Counted from the first letter of the stretch, positions 18,502 through 28,014 are shown. The stretch is 64,000 nt of DNA from JAHJQQ01 sp032907525 (GCA_032907525.1 JAJJPM010000005.1:1-64000); one strand, 5' to 3'. Numbers and translations: made by a program. Notes: generated by a model not told the origin, from the sequence alone.

Positions 18502-20007
18502 ATGGCACGACTCATCACCCTCTCGCGCGCCGCCCGCCTGGTCGGCGTGAAGCGCACCACGCTGCAGCAGCAGATCCGCGACGGCGAACTCACCACCTTC
18601 GAGGGCCAGCTCGACCTGTCCGAGCTGCTGCGCGTCTATCCGCAGACCAAGGTCGAGGACAGCGCCATGATCGAGCGCGCCGACCGCCTGATCGAACGCG
18701 CACTGAGCCGGGTGGTGCGCGATCAGGATCAGCTGCCCGACGCCGAGGTACTGGCGACGCGCGTGGCGGCGCTCAGCCACGAGCTGGGCACGGCGAACTA
18801 CCGGGTGCGCCGCTACGACATCCTCATGCAGCAGCTGCAGGACTACCTGCGCAAGCTCGCCGCCGCGGAGACGGGGCCGACGCGGGACGACATCGCCGAA
18901 CTGCGCGACTGGCTGGACACCAATCTGGGCAACCTGGCGCGCGGCGTCGACGACGAGGGCGAGCTGTACGCCACGGACATGCTGCTGCGCGTCATGGCCG
19001 CGCAGGTGCACCTGCATCCGAGCGGCCATGAATTCTTCGTGCAGGGCAACGACAATCTGCTCGACGCCGGCCTGCGGGCCGGGCTGGCGCTGGACTATGG
19101 CTGCAGCAACGGCAGCTGCGGGCGCTGCCGGGCGCGGCTGCGCAGCGGGACGCTCAAGCCGGTGCGGCGGCAGCGCTATCGCCTCAGCGAGGCGGAACAG
19201 AGGGCGGGCGATATCCTGATGTGCTGCAACACGGCCGTCACCGATGTACGGCTGGAAGTGGTCGAGACGACCGACCCGGCGAGCATCGAGCACCAGCGGC
19301 TGAGCGCCAGAGCCGCGGCGATGGAACGCATCGAAGACGACGTGATGCTGCTGTCGCTGCGCCCGGCCGACGGCGCCCGCCTGCGCTTCCTGGCCGGCCA
19401 GTCCGCATGGCTGGTCGGCGACGACGGGCAGCGCGCGTGCTATCCCATCGCCAGCTGTCCCTGCGACGAGCACCGGCTGGAGTTCCATATCCGCGCGCGG
19501 GACGATGACGCCTTCGCCCGCCGGCTGTTCGACGGCGTCGGCTTCAATCAGATCCTGACGGTCGAAGGGCCTGCCGGTGATTTCGTGCTGGACGGCGAAT
19601 CCCTGCGGTCCATCGTCTTCGTCGCCTGGGGCATCGGCTTCGCGCCCATCAAGAGCCTGATCGAGCAGGCCATGGCCCTGGACACCGCGGAATCGCTGCA
19701 CCTGTTCCGCGTGCATACCCGCGGCGAGCTGCCCTACATGCACAACCGTTGCCGCGCCTGGGCCGACGCCCTGGAGAACTTCCACTACACCCACCAGCGC
19801 GTGGATGCCCGTGCCCTGGGCGACGACGCCGAGGCGCACGCGCTCCAGGCCAGGGTGTTCGCCGCCATCGCCGAACCGCACTTCGACGTCGCTGCCTTCG
19901 ATTTCTACATCGCCGCACCGGCCGGCGTACTGGCCGAGACCCGCCGTTACCTCGCCGCCCGCGGCGTGCCGGCCGCGCAGGTGCGGGGGTTCGTGAGTGA
20001 GGAGTGA
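18502..20007 (+). CDS. HTH-domain / plant-type [2Fe-2S] ferredoxin / FAD-NAD(P) reductase fusion
   Basis: 501 residues. N-terminus: LSRAARLVGVKRTTLQQQIR looks like a MerR/excisionase-type helix-turn-helix, followed by a helical linker. Residues about 165-255 form a [2Fe-2S] ferredoxin (YGCSNGSCGRCRARL, C-x4-C-x2-C, with a CC pair 31 residues later). The rest is a ferredoxin-NADP reductase-like module with the flavin motif RACYPIAS and the NAD motif WGIGFAPIKS. Electron transfer from NAD(P)H to an unknown acceptor is expected; the HTH fusion suggests DNA or protein targeting. Its stop codon lies inside a heptanucleotide repeat. Confidence 0.8.
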   Translation: MARLITLSRAARLVGVKRTTLQQQIRDGELTTFEGQLDLSELLRVYPQTKVEDSAMIERADRLIERALSRVVRDQDQLPDAEVLATRVAALSHELGTANYRVRRYDILMQQLQDYLRKLAAAETGPTRDDIAELRDWLDTNLGNLARGVDDEGELYATDMLLRVMAAQVHLHPSGHEFFVQGNDNLLDAGLRAGLALDYGCSNGSCGRCRARLRSGTLKPVRRQRYRLSEAEQRAGDILMCCNTAVTDVRLEVVETTDPASIEHQRLSARAAAMERIEDDVMLLSLRPADGARLRFLAGQSAWLVGDDGQRACYPIASCPCDEHRLEFHIRARDDDAFARRLFDGVGFNQILTVEGPAGDFVLDGESLRSIVFVAWGIGFAPIKSLIEQAMALDTAESLHLFRVHTRGELPYMHNRCRAWADALENFHYTHQRVDARALGDDAEAHALQARVFAAIAEPHFDVAAFDFYIAAPAGVLAETRRYLAARGVPAAQVRGFVSEE

Positions 20008-20050
20008 GGAGTGAGGAGTGAGGAGTGAGGAGTGAGGAGTGAGGAGTGAG
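19995..20050. repeat. Eight tandem copies of GAGTGAG
   Basis: Perfect 7-base repeats, eight units, with no errors. The first unit encodes the last residues (V-S-E-E) of the reductase and the TGA stop at 20005-20007 lies in the second. A unit gain or loss shifts the frame but meets another TGA in the array, so only the last residues would change. Confidence 0.9.
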
Positions 20051-20075
20051 GGGGACAGACTTAAGTCTGTCCCCC
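20050..20075. terminator. 26-base perfect palindrome between converging genes
   Basis: GGGGGACAGAC, TTAA, GTCTGTCCCCC: a perfect palindrome centred on TTAA, between the rightward reductase and the leftward DUF481 gene. It could stop transcription in both directions, though no long T-tract follows. The word GGGGACAGAC is common in intergenic repeats of gammaproteobacteria (from memory), so it may also be a REP-like sequence. Confidence 0.55.
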
Positions 20076-20095
20076 TTATGTCCGCCTCACCCCAT

Positions 20096-20809
20096 TCAGA
20101 ACTTGTACACCAGCGACACCATGGTCTCGGTGTCGGTCTTCTCGACGCCAGGCGGCACCTCGGAGGTGTTTTCGACGGTGTAGGAAAGCTTCATGGCGAG
20201 ATTGCCGATGATGTCGGTCTGCAGTGCCGTCACCGAACGGGTGATGGTGGCGTCGGCGCCGATTTCCGTCGACAGGTCTTCGGTGAACTTCGCGTTGGGG
20301 CCGATCTGCCAGGCATAGCGGGCGGCGAGACGCCCGATGGTCTCGTGCTCCGTGCCGTCCGTCTCCAGCCGGCTCTGACGCGCACCGGCGCCCGCCTCGA
20401 GGTCGAGCGTCATGCTCGGCGTCTTCAGCACGCGCCGGCCGTAACCCACCGTTTCGCTGGTGCGGTAGTCGTAGCCGCTGAATTTGTCGGTCTCGTAGGC
20501 CAGGCGGCCGAAGATGTAGTCGAATTCGGTGAACTTGTAGTCGGTCTGCCAGTTGCCGGCGTAGCGCTCGGCGGTCGTGACGTCGCGATCGGAGTTGTTG
20601 AGCGCCTCCAGATTCAGCGTGTGGCGCCACTTGGCGCGTTCGTGCGCCAGATTGATCTTCGCGCTCAGGCTTTGGGTGTCCGTGTTGCCCGAGGTGGCGA
20701 CATAGCCGAACTCACCGGCGCCTTTCCACTCGGTGCCCAGCACGTCCATGGCGAACGAGGGGGCGGCGGCGAGTGCGACGGCCAGGATCGAGCATCGGGA
20801 AAATTGCAT
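20096..20809 (-). CDS. DUF481 (YdiY-like) outer-membrane protein
   Basis: 237 residues with a signal peptide (cleavage after about PSFA). Alternating beta strands fill the mature part (GEFGYVATSGNTDTQSLSAK is the family hallmark; strands continue to the C-terminal VYKF with terminal Phe, typical for BAM-inserted barrels). AGGAGG precedes the ATG. Function of the family is not established; proposed to be salt- or alkali-inducible barrels. Confidence 0.88.
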   Translation of the reverse strand: MQFSRCSILAVALAAAPSFAMDVLGTEWKGAGEFGYVATSGNTDTQSLSAKINLAHERAKWRHTLNLEALNNSDRDVTTAERYAGNWQTDYKFTEFDYIFGRLAYETDKFSGYDYRTSETVGYGRRVLKTPSMTLDLEAGAGARQSRLETDGTEHETIGRLAARYAWQIGPNAKFTEDLSTEIGADATITRSVTALQTDIIGNLAMKLSYTVENTSEVPPGVEKTDTETMVSLVYKF

Positions 20810-20904
20810 CGGGGCCTCCTGTCGGGGTGCGATGAGGAGGGCGGAATGCTACCGGAATCGGTCGACGAAAGGTGTAAACCACCGCAAGCAACGGTCACTG
20901 GGAT

Positions 20905-21594
20905 TCAGACGATCTGCCCGAACAGCGCACCCACGGCCGCCGTCAGGCCCATGGCCAGCGCGCCCCAGAAGGCCACGCGGGCCGCGCCGGCCACGAGCGG
21001 TGCGCCGCCGGTGCGTGCGGCCAGGGCGCCGAGCAGCGCCAGAAACCCCAGGGATGTTGCCGATACCCACAGTCCCAGATAGGCGAGCGGCGCCGCCGCG
21101 GCCGTCAGCAGCGGCAGGGCCGCCCCGGCGGCGAAGGTGGCCGCGGAGGTCAGCGCGGCCTGAACCGGGCGCGCGGCGACGGTATGCGAGATCCCCAGTT
21201 CGTCGCGGGCGTGCGCGGCCAGCGCATCCCTGGCCATGAGCTGTTCGGCGACCCGGCGGGCGAGCGCGGGGTCCAGGCCGCGGTCCACGTAGATGCCGGT
21301 CAGTTCGTCGAGCTCGCGGCCCGCGTCCGTCTCCAGTTCGCGGCGTTCGCGCTCCAGATCGGCGCGTTCCGTGTCGGCCTGCGAGCTCACCGACACGTAT
21401 TCGCCTGCGGCCATGGACATGGCGCCCGCGACCAGTCCGGCGATACCGGCGATCAGCACATCGCCGTGCGCGGCGCCGGCTGCCGCGACGCCGACCACGA
21501 GGCTCGCCGTGGAGACGATGCCGTCGTTCGCACCCAGCACCGCGGCGCGCAGCCAGCCCACGCGGTGGGTGCGGTGGCGTTCCGGATGGGGCAT
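20905..21594 (-). CDS. VIT/CCC1 family divalent metal transporter
   Basis: 229 residues, five membrane helices. The VIT1/CCC1 signature is visible: REAVLGANDG-type text LRAAVLGANDGIVSTASLVVG, AGAMSMAAGEYVSVSSQADTE, and a cytoplasmic metal-binding helical segment (ADLERERRELETDAGREL). Members move Fe2+ or Mn2+ out of the cytosol. Start ATG at 21594. It forms a leftward pair with the small membrane gene at 21607-21831, 12 bases upstream. Confidence 0.9.
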   Translation of the reverse strand: MPHPERHRTHRVGWLRAAVLGANDGIVSTASLVVGVAAAGAAHGDVLIAGIAGLVAGAMSMAAGEYVSVSSQADTERADLERERRELETDAGRELDELTGIYVDRGLDPALARRVAEQLMARDALAAHARDELGISHTVAARPVQAALTSAATFAAGAALPLLTAAAAPLAYLGLWVSATSLGFLALLGALAARTGGAPLVAGAARVAFWGALAMGLTAAVGALFGQIV

Positions 21595-21606
21595 CGGCAG
21601 GGTCCG

Positions 21607-21831
21607 TCAGCGTGTCGCGCGGATGGAGGGGATGTCCTCATCCGATTGCTCGTGCTTGAGGATCGCCTTGATCTCCGCCAGTTGCTTGTTCGTCTGCTCC
21701 AGTTCCTCGATGAGGTCGTCGATGCGGGATTTCGTGCCGAAGATGGCGAAGGGCACGAAAAACCAGACGGCCGCCAGGGCTGCCAGGCCGAGCACGGCGA
21801 GGGTGCCGAAGATGTCGCCGAAGTGTTCCAT
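21607..21831 (-). CDS. Small membrane-anchored coiled-coil protein, 74 residues
   Basis: One N-terminal membrane helix (TLAVLGLAALAAVWFFVPFAI) followed by a charged coiled coil (SRIDDLIEELEQTNKQLAEI, then KAILKHEQSDED). Not assigned to a family. AGGTAAC lies ahead of the ATG. It lies 12 bases before the VIT gene and is probably cotranscribed. Confidence 0.75.
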   Translation of the reverse strand: MEHFGDIFGTLAVLGLAALAAVWFFVPFAIFGTKSRIDDLIEELEQTNKQLAEIKAILKHEQSDEDIPSIRATR

Positions 21832-21986
21832 GGGCGTTACCTGCCGAATTCCGTGTGTTCGATGTCGGGGCGCGGGACAGCGCCCGCGCGCCGGCCCAGC
21901 TTGCTACAACGGGCCGGCATTTTCCATCGACGCGTCCCTCCGGACCACGGCGCCGGCCGGCCGGCGCCATCTGGTAAAATGCCGCG

Positions 21987-24164
21987 ATGGACGTCTCCCA
22001 CATCCTCGATCCGCTCAACGACGCCCAGCGCCAGGCGGTCTCCGCACCGGCCGGCCCGGTCCTGGTGCTGGCCGGCGCCGGCAGCGGCAAGACCCGCGTG
22101 CTGGTGCACCGCATCGCCTGGCTGATCCAGGTCGAGCGGGTCTCGCCCTACGGCATCCTCGCGGTGACCTTCACCAACAAGGCCGCCAGCGAGATGCGCC
22201 ACCGCACCGAGGCCCTGCTGGGCATGCCCGCCGGCGGCATGTGGGTGGGCACCTTCCACGGTCTGGCGCACCGGCTGCTGCGCGCTCACTGGCGCGAGGC
22301 GAATCTGCCGCAGACCTTCCAGATCCTGGATTCCGACGACCAGCTGCGGGTGGTCAAGCGGGTCATGCGGACGCTGGAGCTGGACGAGTCGCGCTGGCCG
22401 CCCAAGCAGATGCAGTGGTTCATCAACGGCCGGAAAGAGGAAGGCCTGCGGCCGCAGCACATCGAGCACTACGACGACCCGTACCTGAAGCAGCAGATCC
22501 GCGTCTACGAGGCCTACGAAGAGGTGTGCCAGCGCACCGGCCTGGTGGATTTCCCGGAGATCCTGCTGCGCGCGCACGAGCTGTGGCTGAAGAACCCGGA
22601 GCTGCTGCGCCACTACCAGCAGCGCTTCCAGCATGTGCTGGTCGACGAGTTCCAGGACACCAACGGTATCCAGTATGCCTGGCTGCGGCTGCTGGCGGGG
22701 GCGCACGGACGCATCTTCGCCGTCGGTGACGACGACCAGTCGATCTACGGCTGGCGCGGGGCGCGCATCGAGAACATCCAGCGCTTCGCCGAGGATTTTC
22801 CCGGCACGCAGGTCATCCGCCTGGAGCAGAACTACCGTTCCACCGCGACCATCCTCGCCGCCGCGAATGCGCTCATCGCCCACAACCAGGGGCGCATGGG
22901 CAAGAACCTGTGGACCGAGGGCGCCGAGGGCGCGCCGATCCAGCTGTACACGGCCTACAACGAATACGACGAGGCGCGCTTCGTCGTCGACCGCATCGCC
23001 CGGCACGTCGAGCGCGGCCATGCGCGCGCCGAATGCGCCATTCTCTATCGTTCCAACGCCCAGTCGCGCATCTTCGAGGAGCAGCTCATCCAGCGCGGTA
23101 TCCCCTACCGGGTCTATGGCGGCCTGCGCTTCTTCGAGCGTGCCGAGATCAAGGACGCGCTCGGTTACCTGCGCCTGGCCGCGAACCGCAGCGACGACGC
23201 CTCCTTCGAGCGCATCGTCAACCAGCCGCCGCGCGGCATCGGCGAACGCACCGTCGCGACGGTGCGCGAATACGCCAAACAGTTCGCCATCCCCATGACG
23301 GCCGCCGCGCAGCGCGTCGTCGACGAGAAGGCCCTGCCGGCGCGCGCGGTCAATGCACTGGCGGAGTTTCTCAGGCTGGTGGACGAGCTGGCCGCCGGCA
23401 TCCAGGATCTGGAGCTGCATGAACAGGTCGAGCAGGCCATCCAGGCGGGCGGCCTGGTCGAGCACTACCGCAAGGAGAAGGGTGAGCGCGGCCAGGCGCG
23501 CATCGAGAACCTCGAAGAACTGGTCAGCGCCGCGCGCCAGTGGGAGCCGGAGGACGTCGAGAGCGAAATCGAGATGGACCCGCTGTCGGCCTTCCTCACG
23601 CACGCCGCGCTGGAGGCCGGCGAGGGCCAGGCGGATGCCTGGGAGGACTGCGTGCAGCTGATGACGCTGCACTCGGCCAAAGGCCTGGAGTTTCCGCTGG
23701 TGTTCCTGGTCGGGCTGGAGGAGGGGCTGTTCCCGCACCAGATGTCGGTGGAGGAGCCCGGCCGCCTCGAGGAGGAGCGCCGCCTCTGCTACGTCGGCAT
23801 CACGCGCGCGCGGCGCGAGCTGGTGGTGAGCTGCGCCGAACGGCGGCGGCTGCACGGCACCGAATCCTACGCGCTGCCGTCGCGCTTCCTGCGCGAGATT
23901 CCCGCGCATCTGATCGAGGAGGTGCGGCCGCAGGTGCAGGTGTCGCGCCCGCTCTATGCCGCCGAGCCGCGCGGCCGTGCGGCGGTGCCGGCGGAACCGG
24001 CCGGCGCGCTGCAGCTGGGGCAACGCGTGCGTCACGCCAAATTCGGCGAAGGTGTGGTGCTCAACTACGAAGGCCAGGGTTCGCACGCACGCGTGCAGGT
24101 GAATTTCATGGACGCCGGGGCCAAATGGCTGGTGCTGGCGTACGCGAATCTCGAGGCGGTGTGA
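21987..24164 (+). CDS. uvrD: DNA helicase II
   Basis: 725 residues (E. coli 720). Superfamily 1A 3'-5' helicase for nucleotide-excision and mismatch repair. Motifs in order: Walker A GAGSGKTRVL, Ia TFTNKAASEMRHR, II VDEFQDTN, III GDDDQSIYGWRGA, IV EQNYRSTATIL, V TLHSAKGLEFPLVF, VI YVGITRARREL. The C-terminal Tudor-like region (GQRVRHAKFGEGVVL...VQVNFMDAGAKWL) binds RNA polymerase in E. coli. Monocistronic, ended by a hairpin at 24170. Confidence 0.97.
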   Translation: MDVSHILDPLNDAQRQAVSAPAGPVLVLAGAGSGKTRVLVHRIAWLIQVERVSPYGILAVTFTNKAASEMRHRTEALLGMPAGGMWVGTFHGLAHRLLRAHWREANLPQTFQILDSDDQLRVVKRVMRTLELDESRWPPKQMQWFINGRKEEGLRPQHIEHYDDPYLKQQIRVYEAYEEVCQRTGLVDFPEILLRAHELWLKNPELLRHYQQRFQHVLVDEFQDTNGIQYAWLRLLAGAHGRIFAVGDDDQSIYGWRGARIENIQRFAEDFPGTQVIRLEQNYRSTATILAAANALIAHNQGRMGKNLWTEGAEGAPIQLYTAYNEYDEARFVVDRIARHVERGHARAECAILYRSNAQSRIFEEQLIQRGIPYRVYGGLRFFERAEIKDALGYLRLAANRSDDASFERIVNQPPRGIGERTVATVREYAKQFAIPMTAAAQRVVDEKALPARAVNALAEFLRLVDELAAGIQDLELHEQVEQAIQAGGLVEHYRKEKGERGQARIENLEELVSAARQWEPEDVESEIEMDPLSAFLTHAALEAGEGQADAWEDCVQLMTLHSAKGLEFPLVFLVGLEEGLFPHQMSVEEPGRLEEERRLCYVGITRARRELVVSCAERRRLHGTESYALPSRFLREIPAHLIEEVRPQVQVSRPLYAAEPRGRAAVPAEPAGALQLGQRVRHAKFGEGVVLNYEGQGSHARVQVNFMDAGAKWLVLAYANLEAV

Positions 24165-24169
24165 AATGA

Positions 24170-24193
24170 GAAGGCCCCTCGGGAGGGGCCTTC
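24170..24193. terminator. Hairpin terminator between uvrD and the converging barrel gene
   Basis: GAAGGCCCCTC (24170-24180) pairs with GAGGGGCCTTC (24183-24193), an 11-base perfect arm, very tight loop. It lies 6 bases after the uvrD stop. The T-run is short, but on the minus strand it is followed by a similar context, so it may serve both converging genes. Confidence 0.75.
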
Positions 24194-24233
24194 ATCCGCC
24201 GTTCGCCGGAACGACGAATCGGCCAGTGCCCGC

Positions 24234-24782
24234 TCAGAACTTCAGCACCGCGCCGATGGACAGCAGGTCCGCATCCTCGTCGTCGATGTCGAAGCGCTCC
24301 CACTCGCCGCGGACGCCGAACTGGCTGCTGAACATGTACTCCGCGCCTACGCCGTAGGTCAGGTCGTTGCCGTCGTCGTCCACGCCCGAGGCGAGACCGC
24401 CGCCTTCCGCATCCCAGGAAATGAAGCCGACCTTGCCGAAGATGCCGAAGGCCTCGTTCAGCGGCAGCGTCGCCTTCAGGTCCACGGCGATGCCATCGAC
24501 CTCGGCCGTTGCCGTGCCGCCGGCGACAGATGCGCTGACCTCGCCGAGATCGACCCAGGCCGCTTCGACCGCGAGGTTCTCGTTGAAGTCGTACCCGCCG
24601 AACACCTTCCAGCCGGTGTCCTCGTCGTCGCAGGACGTGAGACCGGTACCCAGCTCACCGCACACGTCGTAGCTTGCCTGGCCGACGCCGGCGCCGACAT
24701 ACAGTCCGTTGGCGGCCAGCGCACTTCCCGTCGCTCCGAAACCCAGCGCCATGGCCAGCGCCGTGAGAGTCAGTCTTTTCAT
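24234..24782 (-). CDS. Outer-membrane beta-barrel protein (OmpA/OmpW-like porin family)
   Basis: 182 residues. Signal peptide MKRLTLTALAMALGFGATGS with cleavage after ALA; mature eight-strand-like barrel (GLYVGAGVGQASYDV, GWKVFGGYDFNENLAVEAAW, FGIFGKVGFISW, YGVGAEYMFSSQFGVRGEWE) ending in LKF. The upstream extension to 24938 is rejected because AAGGAGC precedes the ATG at 24782 and the signal peptide starts there. A Cys pair in the first loop (VCGELGTGLTSCDD) may form a disulfide. Confidence 0.88.
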   Translation of the reverse strand: MKRLTLTALAMALGFGATGSALAANGLYVGAGVGQASYDVCGELGTGLTSCDDEDTGWKVFGGYDFNENLAVEAAWVDLGEVSASVAGGTATAEVDGIAVDLKATLPLNEAFGIFGKVGFISWDAEGGGLASGVDDDGNDLTYGVGAEYMFSSQFGVRGEWERFDIDDEDADLLSIGAVLKF

Positions 24783-24951
24783 GTCCGTGCTCCTTCCCTT
24801 ATACGCAGTGTTTGTCGTCCCGTGAATGCTGCGGTGCATCGCGCGCAGCGGCGAACATACTAGCGCCGCCCGCGGAGCGGACACAATCGCCGGCGCGCGA
24901 ACTGTGCGCCGGTTCTCGCTGCGGGGGATGTTGCGCAATCGCGACGACCGG

Positions 24952-27900
24952 TCAGTGCTCGCCGCGGGCTTTGGCGTCGCTCTTGAGGGGTGTGACGTTG
25001 CTGGCGGAGGCGGCGCGCGTCAGCACGGCGACGCCCTGGCTGAGACCGGGGGTGAGGCTGGGCGCGAGATTGATCAGCGCTTCGCGCGGCCTGCCGATGA
25101 AGTTGCCCTGGGCGAAATCGACACCGTATTCCTTCAGAAGCTGCAGGGTTTCCGCGCTCTCGACGTATTCGGCGATCGTGACCTTGCCGAGCGCGTGAGC
25201 GACCTGGTTCATGGACTGCACCATGGCCTGGTCGACGCTGGCCTGGGCCATGCCCTGCACGAAGGAGCCGTCGATCTTGAGCTTGTCGACCGGCAGATGC
25301 TTCAGATAGGTGAAGGAACTGAAGCCGGAGCCGAAATCGTCCAGCGCGAACTGGCAGCCGATATCCTTGAGCGCGGCGATGAAGCGCGTGGCGGCGCCGA
25401 GGTTGGCGATGGCCGCCGTCTCGGTGATCTCGAAGGTCAGCAGCGCCGGGTCGAGGCCGGTCTCCTTCAGCAGGCGCTGGATCGTCGGCAGCAGGATGCC
25501 GTCCTCGAAGGCCTTGCCGGACAGATTGATGGAGAAGCGCACCTGCGTGCCCTGTTCGCGCAGATGGGCCAGCTGATGGATGGCGCGCTGCACGATCCAC
25601 CGATCCACGTTGTGGATCAGGCCGAAGCGTTCGGCGGCGGGCATGAAGCCGCCGGGCAGGATCACCTCGCCGTCGGCGCAGACCATGCGCACCAGCACCT
25701 CGTAGTCCTGCACCTCGCCGCTGGCGACCGCCATGATCGGCTGGTAGACCAGCTGGAAGCGGTCGTGCTCGAGCATCTCGCGCACCCGTGCGGCCCAGCC
25801 CATGTCCTCCGCCATGCCGGCCTTGTCGCGGTCCTCGGGATTGTAGAGGTGCACGCGGTTGCGGCCCTGCGCCTTGGCCATGTTGCAGGCGAGATCGGCG
25901 TGCGACAGCACTTCGTCCGCGGATGTGGCGGAGGCGTCGATGGCCGCCGCGCCGATGCTGGAAGTGACGTTGAAGCTCTTGTTGTCGTAGAAGAACTTGT
26001 AGTTCTCGAACAGCAGCCTGAAGTTCTCCGCGACCTTGGCGATGTCCTGTGTCCGGACGTTGTAGATCAGCAGCGTGAATTCGTCGCCGCCGAAGCGCGC
26101 CAGGAGATCCCCCTCGCGCACGTGCGAGGACACCAGCAGGCTGATCTCGATCAGCAGCTGGTCGCCGGCCGCATGGCCGAGGGTGTCGTTGATGTACTTG
26201 AACTGGTCGAGATCGATATAGAACAGCGCACAGTCGGCGCCGCTGCGCCCGACCCGCGCCACGGTGCGCTCGAGCTCCTGCTGGAAGTAGTGGCGGTTGA
26301 ACAGGCCGGTGAGCGAATCGTGCTCCGCCTGATAGGCGAGCTGTTTCTGGAAGGCCTTCTGTTCGGTGACGTCACGCGCCGTGCCGCTGATGTGCAGGAC
26401 GTTGCCGGCGGTATCCTGGTGGGCCTTGGCGCTGAAGCTCAGGTGCCGGTGATGGCCCTGGCTGTCCAGATGCACGGTCTCGTACTGCACCAGCTCCTGC
26501 CCGGCGAGCATCGCCTGGAAGGCATGCGCGTCCTTCTCGGCATGACTCGGTGCGCAGAATTCCTGGATGTGCCGGCCGACCATCTCCTGCGGCGAGCGGC
26601 CGTAGATCGCCTGGCTGGCGCCGTTCAGGTAGGTCCAGTGGCCGTCGGCGTCGGCGCTCCAGACCAGGTCGTGCGCGGTCTCGACCAGGTCGCGGTAGCG
26701 CGCCTCGGCCTTGACCATCTTGTCCTCGGCCTGCTTGCGCTGGGTGATGTCCGCGACCAGGCAGGTGTACATGGGATTGCCGCTGATGTGCATTTCGCTG
26801 ACGCGCACCGAGACCTGCAGCGGCCGGCCGCTGCGGTGCTGCGCCGCGATTTCGTGCTCGCCGCCGTCGACCCTCGGCAGTCCGTCGGCGTCCAGCAGCT
26901 CCGGCAGCAGCCAGGCCAGCGGCTTGCCGCGGATGTCCACCGCGGCGAAGCCGAACAGGCGTTCGGCGGCGGCGTTGAAGGTATCGACCGTGCCGTGCTC
27001 GTCGACCACGATGATGCCCTCGGCGGCGTGGTCGACCACCGCGCGCATGTGCGATTCCTGGTCGCCCAGGCGGCGGAACAGCCGGCCCAGCGTCTGGGTG
27101 AGATAGCCGATCTCGTCGGTGGAGCGCGGCCGCAGGTGCGCGAGTTCGGCGCGCGTGGAGGCGCCCGTGCGCGTCAGCATCTCCTGCACGGGCCGCAGCG
27201 ACTGCGCCATGCTGCGGGTGGCGAGCCAGGTCACCAGGCCGGTGACCAGGGCGAGTGCGCCCCACAGCCCGGCGAGTTCGACGTCCAGCCCGCCGCCGTG
27301 GAGCCAGTGGTACTGCATGAGCGCCGAATAGGACAGCAGCGGCAGCAGGCCGCCCAGCAGCACGATCTTGGATTTGAGGCTGACCTGCACCTGCTGCAGG
27401 CCCATGTGCGCGACCAGTTCGCCGAGCAGGTCGAGGGCGATCAGGTAGGTGGGCAGTCCCACCAGGATGGCCGCCGTCAGCTGCAGCAGCACCATATGAA
27501 TGAGGGGTTCGGTCGGGATCCGGTCGAAACCGCCGCCCGCGGTCGCGAACAGCAGCACCGGCGTCGCCAGCGCATACAGCAGGAACAGCCCCCAGTATTC
27601 GCGGCTGAAGCGTGCCAGCCGGCGGTGGAGGTGCGTGGGCGCGCTGCCGCCGTCCGGATGCCCGGCGAGCCACTGCAGCAGCGGCTGGAGATAGGCGCGG
27701 AAACGGATGAGCGACAGGCCCGCCAGCACGGCCAGCATCGCCGGCAGGATGCCCGCGCGCCCGGCCGCCGCCAGCGTGGGGACATCGAGCAGCCCGAACA
27801 GCAGCGCGCCGCCCAGCCCGATGATCGGGGTCAGGACGAATCCGGCAGCTATCCATAGCGTGAACCGGTGCCGCACACGTTGAAGGTCGTAGCCGGTCAC
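24952..27900 (-). CDS. Membrane PAS-PAS-GGDEF-EAL protein (c-di-GMP turnover)
   Basis: 982 residues, GTG start. N-terminal sensor of about six membrane helices (1-235), a HAMP-like linker (about 240-290), two PAS domains (about 300-410, 425-540), GGDEF (about 555-710) with FGGDEF intact and an RxxD inhibitory site (R-E-G-D) five residues before it, then EAL (about 725-970). The EAL signature reads EVL, but the other catalytic residues are present (SINLSG, FEITETA, LDDFGSG, KIDGSF, AEYVES). It may therefore both make and break c-di-GMP. Confidence 0.95.
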   Translation of the reverse strand: MTGYDLQRVRHRFTLWIAAGFVLTPIIGLGGALLFGLLDVPTLAAAGRAGILPAMLAVLAGLSLIRFRAYLQPLLQWLAGHPDGGSAPTHLHRRLARFSREYWGLFLLYALATPVLLFATAGGGFDRIPTEPLIHMVLLQLTAAILVGLPTYLIALDLLGELVAHMGLQQVQVSLKSKIVLLGGLLPLLSYSALMQYHWLHGGGLDVELAGLWGALALVTGLVTWLATRSMAQSLRPVQEMLTRTGASTRAELAHLRPRSTDEIGYLTQTLGRLFRRLGDQESHMRAVVDHAAEGIIVVDEHGTVDTFNAAAERLFGFAAVDIRGKPLAWLLPELLDADGLPRVDGGEHEIAAQHRSGRPLQVSVRVSEMHISGNPMYTCLVADITQRKQAEDKMVKAEARYRDLVETAHDLVWSADADGHWTYLNGASQAIYGRSPQEMVGRHIQEFCAPSHAEKDAHAFQAMLAGQELVQYETVHLDSQGHHRHLSFSAKAHQDTAGNVLHISGTARDVTEQKAFQKQLAYQAEHDSLTGLFNRHYFQQELERTVARVGRSGADCALFYIDLDQFKYINDTLGHAAGDQLLIEISLLVSSHVREGDLLARFGGDEFTLLIYNVRTQDIAKVAENFRLLFENYKFFYDNKSFNVTSSIGAAAIDASATSADEVLSHADLACNMAKAQGRNRVHLYNPEDRDKAGMAEDMGWAARVREMLEHDRFQLVYQPIMAVASGEVQDYEVLVRMVCADGEVILPGGFMPAAERFGLIHNVDRWIVQRAIHQLAHLREQGTQVRFSINLSGKAFEDGILLPTIQRLLKETGLDPALLTFEITETAAIANLGAATRFIAALKDIGCQFALDDFGSGFSSFTYLKHLPVDKLKIDGSFVQGMAQASVDQAMVQSMNQVAHALGKVTIAEYVESAETLQLLKEYGVDFAQGNFIGRPREALINLAPSLTPGLSQGVAVLTRAASASNVTPLKSDAKARGEH

Positions 27901-28014
27901 CTGTCAGGCAGATCCTGTGGGAGGACTCCCCCTTCGATCGAAAATCGCGAATTACGCGCTATGACTTTCCCTGTCTTATTAGCCCACTAGATCCATTTCT
28001 GCATGCGGGCCGGA

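Noticed and set aside
19995..20050. CRISPR array
   Set aside because: Units are 7 bases without spacers; this is a simple tandem repeat. No cas genes are present.
24826..27858. Plus-strand open frame of 1010 codons opposite the GGDEF-EAL gene
   Set aside because: Antisense shadow of a gene with clear PAS, GGDEF and EAL motifs.
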